64,000 nt of DNA, taken from Pseudazoarcus pumilus (GTDB lineage: Bacteria; Pseudomonadota; Gammaproteobacteria; Burkholderiales; Rhodocyclaceae). Location of the stretch: NCBI RefSeq assembly GCF_002872475.1, contig NZ_CP025682.1, forward strand, positions 496,001 through 560,000. The letters run 5' to 3'. The position numbers and the translations under genes are program-made. The notes under the pieces are model-generated. The model ran no database searches, was not told the origin of the DNA, and saw only the letters and a list, made by a program, of their open reading frames with translations. Each line of letters opens with the position of its first letter. Position 1 is the stretch's first letter. This document shows positions 57,825 to 64,000 of this stretch, piece by piece.

Positions 57825-58841
57825 TCAATTGCCTGCGAAGGTGAAGGCGTCGGCGAAGAACGCCTCCGACGACAGGGCGCAGCGGCGCACGAGATCGGTG
57901 CGCGCAGCGTCGATCATCGCCGGCGCGCCGCAGGCATAGACCTCGAATGCGGACAGGTCGGAATAGTCGGCCATCAGCGCATGATGAACGAGTCCCGTCC
58001 GGCCTGTCCAGCCGTCCTCGGCGCGCGCGTCCGAGACCACCGGCACGTAGTTGAATCCGGGTAGTTCGGAAGCCCAGCGTCGCGCCAGCTCGTCCATGTA
58101 CAGGCCGTCGGGCGTGCGTGCGCCCCAGTACAGGGCGAATTCGCGACGACGCCCGCTGGCGATGCAGTCCTCGACGATGCTCTTGATGGGTGCGAATCCC
58201 GTGCCGCCGGCCAGCAGGATGGTCGGGCGCGAGTCGTCATCGGAAAGTGCGAAGCTGCCCAGCGGGCCCTCGAAGCGCAGGATCTCGCGCGGCTTCATCT
58301 GCTCGAAAATGCGGCCGGTGAAGCGCCCGCCGTCGATGCGGCGCACGTGTACTTCGATGTGGCCGTCGACGGCCGGCGCATTGGCGATCGAGAAGCTGCG
58401 CCGCCGCCCCTCGTCGAGCACGAAGTCGATGTACTGGCCGGCGCGAAAGGCGAACTTGTCGGAGGCGGGCAGTTTCAGGTGCATCACGATCACGTCGGAT
58501 GCCGCGCGCTCGATGGACTGCACGCGGCACGGCAGCTTCTTGACCGCAATCGCACCCGCGCGGGTGATGCTGCGCACCGTCACCTCGAGGTCGGAGCAGG
58601 CGCGCGCCTGGCACAGCAGGGCCTGGCCAGAGGCGATTTCCGCGGGCGTGAGCGCTCCCTCGGAGATCGATCCCTGATCGATGGTGCCGCGCTCGATGCG
58701 CGCCTTGCAGGCGCCGCAGGCGCCATCGCGGCAGCCGTAGGGCACGATGAAGCCGGCCGCCAGCGCGGCCTCGAGCACGGTCTGGTCGGCGCGCGCGTCG
58801 AAGTGCTGGCCGCCGGGCTGTAGCGTGATACGGAAGGACAT
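57825..58841 (-). CDS. 2Fe-2S/FAD/NAD(P) oxidoreductase
   Basis: 338-residue protein. N-terminal plant-type 2Fe-2S ferredoxin domain (about 1-90) with Cys in CRDGACGACKA and LLCQA, then a ferredoxin-NADP reductase-like FAD domain (RSFSIANAP) and NAD domain (LLAGGTGFAPIKSI). Such proteins are often named CDP-6-deoxyglucoseen reductase, but the true substrate is unknown. ATG 58841 fits the family start and is divergent from the SDR gene at 58861. Confidence 0.86.
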   Translation of the reverse strand: MSFRITLQPGGQHFDARADQTVLEAALAAGFIVPYGCRDGACGACKARIERGTIDQGSISEGALTPAEIASGQALLCQARACSDLEVTVRSITRAGAIAVKKLPCRVQSIERAASDVIVMHLKLPASDKFAFRAGQYIDFVLDEGRRRSFSIANAPAVDGHIEVHVRRIDGGRFTGRIFEQMKPREILRFEGPLGSFALSDDDSRPTILLAGGTGFAPIKSIVEDCIASGRRREFALYWGARTPDGLYMDELARRWASELPGFNYVPVVSDARAEDGWTGRTGLVHHALMADYSDLSAFEVYACGAPAMIDAARTDLVRRCALSSEAFFADAFTFAGN

Positions 58842-58860
58842 GACGTGGGATAATCCTGCG

Positions 58861-59751
58861 ATGAATCGAATCCTGATCGTCGGTGCCGGCGACGTGGCCG
58901 GGCGCGCGATCCCGTGGCTTGCGAAGCGCTTCGAGGTGTTCGCGCTGGCGCGACGCAGCGAGGCGTTCGCGCGTCTGCGCGCGCTCGGTGCGATACCGCT
59001 GGCGGGGGATCTCGACGGTCGCGCGAGTCTTGCGCGCGTCGCGGGCCTGGCCGATGCAGTCCTGCACTGCGCGCCACCGCCGCGCGAGGGCGCGGACGAC
59101 GCGCGCACGGCGCATCTTCTGGCGGCCCTGGGGGCGGGGCGGAGTCTACCACAGCGCATCGTATACATAAGCACGACAGGGGTTTACGGCGACTGCGCGG
59201 GTGCGCGCATCGACGAGACGCGCGCGCCGTGTCCGAGCAGCGCGCGCGCCGTGCGCCGGGTCGCCGCCGAACGCCGCTTGCGCGAATTCGGCGTGCGTCA
59301 TGGGGTGGCGGTGAGCATCCTGCGCGCGCCGGGCATCTACGCGGCCGAACGGTTGCCGCTCGAGCGCCTGCGGCGTGGCGATCCGGTGCCGCAGGGCGCG
59401 CATGATCCCTACACCAACCACATCCATGCCGACGATCTGGCACGCATGGCCTGTCTGACGCTGTTCCGGGGCGCGCCCGGGCGGGTCTACAATGCCGTCG
59501 ATCTGACCGACCTGCGCATGGGCGAGTATTTCGATCTGGCCGCGCGCATGTTCGGCCTGCCGCCCCCGCCCCGCGCGACCCCCGATGAACTGGCCGAACG
59601 GCTGTCGTCGATGGCGCTGTCCTTCCTGTCGGAGTCGCGCCGCATCTCGGGCGCGCGCGCGCTGCGCGAGTTGCGCATGCGTCTGACCTACCCCACGGTC
59701 GCGGACGGCTTCGCCGCGGCCCTGTCCCAAGGAGTTTCTGCCCCGTGCTGA
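58861..59751 (+). CDS. NAD(P)-dependent SDR protein (YeeZ-like)
   Basis: 296-residue extended SDR-type protein. ILIVGAGDVAGRAIPWLA is the dinucleotide loop, and YISTTGVYGDC the substrate-side segment with Tyr. It resembles YeeZ-like epimerase/dehydratase proteins of unknown substrate. It overlaps the hemJ start by 7 bp. Confidence 0.82.
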   Translation: MNRILIVGAGDVAGRAIPWLAKRFEVFALARRSEAFARLRALGAIPLAGDLDGRASLARVAGLADAVLHCAPPPREGADDARTAHLLAALGAGRSLPQRIVYISTTGVYGDCAGARIDETRAPCPSSARAVRRVAAERRLREFGVRHGVAVSILRAPGIYAAERLPLERLRRGDPVPQGAHDPYTNHIHADDLARMACLTLFRGAPGRVYNAVDLTDLRMGEYFDLAARMFGLPPPPRATPDELAERLSSMALSFLSESRRISGARALRELRMRLTYPTVADGFAAALSQGVSAPC

Positions 59752-60155
59752 TCGTGAAGTGGCTGCACATCGTGTTCGTCGTGAGCTGGTTCGCGGGCCT
59801 GTTCTATCTGCCGCGCCTGTACGTCAATCACGCCATGGTCGAGGATTCCGCCACGCGCGAGCACCTCGCGCTGATGGAGCGCAAGCTGTTCCGCTTCATG
59901 ACCCCGCTGGGCGTGCTGGCGCTGGGCTTCGGGCTGTGGCTGTGGATGGGCTGGGGGTTCTCGGGGGGCTGGCTGCACGCCAAGCTGGCGCTGGTGCTGT
60001 TCCTGATCGGCTATCACGTGTATTGCGGCAAGCTGCTCGCGGATTTCGCGGCCGGGCGCAACACGCGCAGCCACGTGTGGTATCGCTGGTTCAACGAGGC
60101 ACCGGTGCTGGTGCTGTTCGCGGTCGTGTTCCTGACCGTCGTCAAACCGTTCTGA
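59745..60155 (+). CDS. hemJ: HemJ-like protoporphyrinogen oxidase (CopD family)
   Basis: 136-residue membrane protein with four predicted helices. KWLHIVFVVSWFAGLFYLPR and WLHAKLALVLFLIGYHVY hold the conserved His residues of the HemJ/UPF0093 family. It should oxidise protoporphyrinogen IX in haem synthesis. Start is GTG 59745, overlapping the SDR gene. Confidence 0.88.
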   Translation: MLIVKWLHIVFVVSWFAGLFYLPRLYVNHAMVEDSATREHLALMERKLFRFMTPLGVLALGFGLWLWMGWGFSGGWLHAKLALVLFLIGYHVYCGKLLADFAAGRNTRSHVWYRWFNEAPVLVLFAVVFLTVVKPF

Positions 60156-60168
60156 TTGCGGAGGGCCG

Positions 60169-61326
60169 ATGGCCGAATCCTTTTTCTCGCCGTGCCCGCG
60201 CGGCCTCGAAGCGGCGCTGGCCGCGGAGCTGGCCGCGCTGGGCGCGCGCGACATCGAGCCCACCCATGGTGGCGTGGGCTTTTCCGGCGACATGCCGACC
60301 TGCTGGCGGGTCAACCTCGAGTCGCGCATCGCCACGCGCGTGCTGTGGCGAATCGCGCAGGGACGCTACCGCAACGAGGAAGACATCTATCGCATCGCCT
60401 ACGCGCCGACCTGGGCGCGCTGGTTCTCGATCGACGAGACCATCCGCGTATTCGTGACCTCGCAGCGCTCGGCGGTGAAGAGCCTGGAATTCGTCACGCT
60501 GCGCATCAAGGACGCGGTGTGCGACCACTTCCGCACGATCACCGGCGAGCGCCCCAGCGTGGACACCGCGAACCCGGACGTGCGCATCCACGTCTTCCTG
60601 ACGCGTGAGGCCGTCACGCTGTATCTGGATACCTCGGGCGAGCCGCTGTACAAGCGCGGCTTCAAGCAGGCTTCGGTCGAGGCGCCGCTCAAGGAAAATC
60701 TTGCCGCCGGCATCCTGCAACTGACCGGCTGGACGCCGGACGAGGCGCTGGTCGACCCGATGTGCGGCAGCGGAACCTTTCTGATCGAGGCGGCGCAGAT
60801 CGCGCTCGATGTCGCACCCGGGCTGGGGCGGCGCTTCGGTTTCGAGAAACTCAAGAACTTCGACCGCGCGGCCTGGGCGAAGCTGCGTGCGGCGGCGGAG
60901 GCGCGACGCAAGCCGGTACGTGAGCTGCCGATCTTCGGTGCGGATCTGGTCGCTGCCCAGGTACGCAAGGCCGAGGCCAATCTCGCCGCGGCCGGGCTGG
61001 CCGATTGCGTGCGCGTGATGCAGGCGGACATTCTGGAGCTCGACCCTCCGGCCGAGGCCGGCGTGATGGTCGCCAATCCGCCGTACGGCGTGCGCATCGG
61101 CGAGGAGAGCGAACTGCTCGAGTTCTATCCGCAACTGGGTGACGCGCTCAAGGCGCACTGGGCGGGTTGGCGCTGTTATTTTCTGAGCGCAGATGCCGCG
61201 CTGCCGCGCGGCATGGGGCTCAAGGCCAGCCGCCGCACGCCGCTGTTCAACGGCGCGCTCGAATGCCGCTTGTACGAGTACCGGATGTTCGCCGGGAGCG
61301 GGCGGGAAAAGCCGCAGGACCAGTGA
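60169..61326 (+). CDS. THUMP-domain rRNA methyltransferase (RlmL-like)
   Basis: 385-residue protein. Ferredoxin-like and THUMP parts (about 1-160) are followed by a methyltransferase domain with VDPMCGSGTFLIEAA and the NPPYG base-flipping motif (about 304-308). It matches the RlmL N-terminal part that makes m2G2445 in 23S rRNA; the RlmK half of the Enterobacterial fusion is absent. It starts 13 bp after hemJ. Confidence 0.88.
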   Translation: MAESFFSPCPRGLEAALAAELAALGARDIEPTHGGVGFSGDMPTCWRVNLESRIATRVLWRIAQGRYRNEEDIYRIAYAPTWARWFSIDETIRVFVTSQRSAVKSLEFVTLRIKDAVCDHFRTITGERPSVDTANPDVRIHVFLTREAVTLYLDTSGEPLYKRGFKQASVEAPLKENLAAGILQLTGWTPDEALVDPMCGSGTFLIEAAQIALDVAPGLGRRFGFEKLKNFDRAAWAKLRAAAEARRKPVRELPIFGADLVAAQVRKAEANLAAAGLADCVRVMQADILELDPPAEAGVMVANPPYGVRIGEESELLEFYPQLGDALKAHWAGWRCYFLSADAALPRGMGLKASRRTPLFNGALECRLYEYRMFAGSGREKPQDQ

Positions 61327-61356
61327 TCGGCGTGCGTCACCGCACGGCGGCTGCCT

Positions 61357-62490
61357 TCAGACGATGTCCAGATTCTCCGTGCCCGACAGGAAATCCTTCT
61401 CGCCGTGCTTGGAGTGCAGCTTGATCTGCAGGCGCAGGTCGTTGAGCGAGTCGGCGTTGCGCAGCGCGTCCTCGTAGGTGATGAGACCATCCTCGTAGAG
61501 GTCGAACAGGCTCTGGTCGAAGGTCTGCATGCCCAGCTCGCGCGAACGCTTGATGACCTCCTTGATGCCGGGCACGTCGCCCTTGAAGATCAGATCCGAG
61601 ATCAGCGGCGAGTTGAGCATGATTTCCACGGCCGGTGCGCGGCCCTTGCGCTCCTTCATCGGCAGCAGGCGCTGCGAGATCAGTGCGCGCACGTTGAGCG
61701 ACAAGTCCATCAGCAACTGCTGGCGGCGGTCTTCAGGAAAGAAGTTGATGATGCGGTCGAGCGCCTGGTTGGTGCTGTTGGCGTGCAGCGTGGCCAGGCA
61801 CAGGTGGCCGGTCTCGGCGAAGGCGATGGCGTAGTCCATGGTCTCGCGGTCGCGGATCTCGCCCATCAGGATGACGTCCGGCGCCTGGCGCAGCGTGTTC
61901 TTCAGCGCCGCCTCCCAGTGGTCGGTGTCGATGCCGATCTCGCGCTGCGTGATGATGCAGTTCTTGTGCGGATGGACGAATTCGATCGGATCCTCGACGG
62001 TGATGATGTGGCCGTACGAGTGCTCGTTGCGGAAATCCACCATCGCCGCCAGCGAGGTGGTCTTGCCGGTGCCGGTGCCGCCGACGAAAATCACCAGCCC
62101 GCGCTTGCTCATCGCGATGTCCTTGAGGATGGCCGGCAGGCCCAGTTCCTCGAAGGTCGGTATGGTCTGCGAGATGGTGCGCAGCACCAGGCCGACGCGG
62201 CTTTGCTGGATGTAGGCGTTGGCGCGAAAGCGTCCGATGTTCGGCGGCGCGACGGCGAAGTTGCATTCCTTGGTGGCTTCGAATTCCGCCGCCTGGCGGT
62301 CGTTCATGACCGCGCGCGCCAGTTCCGCCGTGTGCTGCGGCGTGAGTACCTGATTGGATTGCGGAATGATCTTGCCGTCGATCTTGATCGCCGGCGGAAA
62401 GCCCGAGGTGACGAAGAGGTCCGAGCCGTTCTTCTGCACCATCAGCCGCAGCAGATCGTGCATGAACTTGAGGGCCTGGTCGCGTTCCAT
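61357..62490 (-). CDS. pilU: Type IV pilus ATPase PilU
   Basis: 377-residue PilT-like hexameric ATPase. Walker A GGTGTGKTTS, Walker B VILMGEIRD and His box LCLATLHANST are intact. PilU works with PilT in retraction. ATG 62490 is preferred by family length. It lies downstream of pilT on the same strand. Confidence 0.92.
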   Translation of the reverse strand: MERDQALKFMHDLLRLMVQKNGSDLFVTSGFPPAIKIDGKIIPQSNQVLTPQHTAELARAVMNDRQAAEFEATKECNFAVAPPNIGRFRANAYIQQSRVGLVLRTISQTIPTFEELGLPAILKDIAMSKRGLVIFVGGTGTGKTTSLAAMVDFRNEHSYGHIITVEDPIEFVHPHKNCIITQREIGIDTDHWEAALKNTLRQAPDVILMGEIRDRETMDYAIAFAETGHLCLATLHANSTNQALDRIINFFPEDRRQQLLMDLSLNVRALISQRLLPMKERKGRAPAVEIMLNSPLISDLIFKGDVPGIKEVIKRSRELGMQTFDQSLFDLYEDGLITYEDALRNADSLNDLRLQIKLHSKHGEKDFLSGTENLDIV

Positions 62491-62569
62491 TGTGGGTCTC
62501 CGAAGCCGACGTCGCGGCACTCAATCTACCGCGCCGGGCGCGGACTTGCCAGCCTCGCCCCGGCGCCGC

Positions 62570-63613
62570 TCAGCCGGCGAAGGCGTCCTTGTTCTGCGCG
62601 CGCATGCGCGCCTCGGACACCGACACGATATTGCGACGCACCAGATCCTGCAGGCACTGATCCAGCGTCTGCATGCCCAGCTGCTGGCCGGTCTGGATGG
62701 ACGAGTACATCTGCGCGATCTTGTTCTCGCGGATGAGGTTGCGGATCGCGGCGGTGCCCAGCATGATTTCGTGCGCCGCCACGCGACCCGTGCCGTCCTT
62801 GGTCTTGAGCAGGGTCTGGGCGATGACCGCGCGCAGCGATTCGGACAGCATCGCGCGCACCATGTCCTTTTCCTCGGCCGGAAACACGTCGATGATGCGG
62901 TCGATGGTCTTGGCCGCCGACGAGGTGTGCAGCGTGCCGAACACCAGATGGCCGGTCTCGGCGCCGGTCAGCGCCAGGCGGATGGTTTCCAGGTCGCGCA
63001 TCTCGCCCACCAGGATCACGTCCGGGTCCTCGCGCAGGGCCGAGCGCAGTGCGTTGGAAAAGCCCAGCGTGTCGCGGTGCACTTCGCGCTGGTTGATCAG
63101 GCTGCGCTTGGAGGTGTGCACGAATTCGATCGGGTCCTCGATGGTGAGGATGTGCGAGTACTGGTTCTCGTTGACGTAATCGACCATGGCCGCGAGCGTG
63201 GTCGATTTGCCCGAGCCGGTGGGCCCGGTGACCAGCACGATGCCGCGCGGCTGGTCGGCGATCTCGCGGAAGATCTTGGGCGCGTTCAGTTCCTCGAGCG
63301 TGAGCACCTTGGACGGAATCGTGCGGAACACGGCCGAGGCGCCGCGGTTCTGGTTGAAGGCGTTGACGCGAAAGCGCGCGAGGTTGGGAATCTCGAACGA
63401 GAAGTCGCATTCGAGTTCGTCCTCGAACTGCTTGCGCTGCGAGTCGTTCATGATGTCGTACACCATCGCGTGTACGTCCTTGTGCTCCATCGGCGGCAGG
63501 TTGATGCGCCGGATGTCGCCGTGTACGCGGATCATCGGCGGCAGGCCCGCAGACATGTGCAGATCCGAGGCCTTGTTCTTGACCGCAAACGCGAGCAGTT
63601 CGGTGATGTCCAT
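62570..63613 (-). CDS. pilT: Type IV pilus retraction ATPase PilT
   Basis: 347-residue retraction motor. Walker A GPTGSGKSTT, Walker B VILVGEMRD and His box LVFGTLHTSSA are intact, and the C-terminal AIRNLIRE motif of PilT is present. It depolymerises the PilA pilus made from this same window. It is divergent from yggS. Confidence 0.95.
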   Translation of the reverse strand: MDITELLAFAVKNKASDLHMSAGLPPMIRVHGDIRRINLPPMEHKDVHAMVYDIMNDSQRKQFEDELECDFSFEIPNLARFRVNAFNQNRGASAVFRTIPSKVLTLEELNAPKIFREIADQPRGIVLVTGPTGSGKSTTLAAMVDYVNENQYSHILTIEDPIEFVHTSKRSLINQREVHRDTLGFSNALRSALREDPDVILVGEMRDLETIRLALTGAETGHLVFGTLHTSSAAKTIDRIIDVFPAEEKDMVRAMLSESLRAVIAQTLLKTKDGTGRVAAHEIMLGTAAIRNLIRENKIAQMYSSIQTGQQLGMQTLDQCLQDLVRRNIVSVSEARMRAQNKDAFAG

Positions 63614-63704
63614 GGAGCTTCCGGAAGGGCGGTGGTGGGGAAGGGGCGCAGCGCCCCGATGCTATACTCGGCGCCTGCCGGTTCAATGGTGCTGACGCGG
63701 GTAT

Positions 63705-64000
63705 ATGACATCAATCGCTGCCAACTTGCAAGCCGTCACGGCGCGCATTGCGGCCGCGGCCCGCGCCGCCGGACGCGATCCCGATGAGGTGCGCCTGCTC
63801 GCCGTGAGCAAGACCTGGCCGGCCAGCGACGTGCGCGCTGCGGCCGACGCCGGGCAGCTCGCCTTCGGCGAGAACTACGTGCAGGAAGGCGCGGCCAAGG
63901 CCGAGGCGCTGGCCGACGGCGGGCTGGAATGGCATTTCATCGGCCCGCTGCAATCGAACAAGACGCGCGTGGTGGCGACGCATTTCGACTGGGTGCATTC
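63705..64000 (+). CDS. yggS: PLP homeostasis protein YggS/PROSC, 5' part
   Basis: Start of a PLP-binding COG0325 protein; the window ends after about 98 codons. [11 protein letters not shown] contains the PLP Lys, and FGENYVQEG and [13 protein letters not shown] are family signatures. No break is visible in the part present. It is divergent from pilT, as in many Proteobacteria. Confidence 0.93.
   Translation, partial: MTSIAANLQAVTARIAAAARAAGRDPDEVRLLAVSKTWPASDVRAAADAGQLAFGENYVQEGAAKAEALADGGLEWHFIGPLQSNKTRVVATHFDWVH

Noticed and set aside
57825-58841. CDP-6-deoxyglucoseen reductase for dideoxysugar synthesis
   Set aside because: The name is often given to generic iron-sulfur flavoreductases. 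No dideoxysugar genes are adjacent.

Overview
The window is high-GC bacterial chromosome. The backbone gene content is dapF-DUF484-xerC, a long two-domain QueF, RlmL-like THUMP methyltransferase, HemJ, pilT/pilU divergent from yggS, and a PP0621-pilS-pilR unit. This points to a Beta- or Gammaproteobacterium. I favour a betaproteobacterium of the Rhodocyclales (Thauera/Azoarcus type) from gene order, but that is inference and was not tested by any search.

Layout. (1) 134-3260: type IV pilus regulation (PP0621 family, PilS, PilR). (2) 3262-29470: a ~26-kb accessory block between pilR and ampD. It holds hipBA, an IS30 element, a mosaic of duplicated gene ends (pilR tail, vapC tail, 3' parts of a UDP-sugar dehydrogenase gene), a Phd/PIN pair, an MNT/HEPN pair, the UDP-sugar dehydrogenase, pilA with a sigma-54 promoter, and four plus-strand envelope-glycan genes. 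These are followed by a minus-strand operon-like run (29332 down to 15387) that encodes pseudaminic acid synthesis (pseB, pseC, pseF, pseG, pseI), tailoring enzymes, a GT52 transferase, an ABC flippase-like protein, a TagD-like enzyme and three more MNT/HEPN modules, one with its HEPN gene cut to 18 codons. (3) 29473-39881: ampD, a lytic transglycosylase, a TacAT-type GNAT/DUF1778 pair, an aminotransferase, maeB, a PBP7-type endopeptidase, dapF, a DUF484 gene and xerC. (4) 40047-46379: a DUF2249 gene and a zinc locus (znuA/znuB/znuC divergent from DUF2796, a LolD/FtsX-type ABC pair and DUF3299) with a candidate Zur box over both divergent promoters. (5) 46383-58841: c-di-GMP and HDOD signalling genes (a PilZ protein, a LapD-like receptor, REC-PAS-GGDEF-EAL, an HDOD histidine kinase, an EAL-HDOD protein) interleaved with queF, a DUF255 protein, a cytochrome c and an iron-sulfur flavoreductase. 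(6) 58861-64000: an SDR protein, hemJ, an rlmL-like gene, pilU, pilT and the start of yggS.

How the parts fit. PilS/PilR should drive pilA through the -24/-12 promoter at 9639-9653, and PilT/PilU retract the pilus. Directly after pilA lie a TMTC-like GT-C membrane protein with a helical repeat tail and a polyprenyl-phosphate sugar GT2, which together could glycosylate the pilin. The next genes can make and transfer glycerol-phosphate (TagD-like and TagF-like) and a CMP-pseudaminic acid derivative (Pse enzymes, GT52). PseH is not encoded in the window. Many junctions are 4-bp ATGA or GTGA overlaps, and the toxin-antitoxin type genes are embedded in the same transcription units as the sugar genes.

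Repeats: a REP-like palindrome family occurs at about nine places, two of them as inverted pairs. No tRNA, rRNA or CRISPR array was seen.
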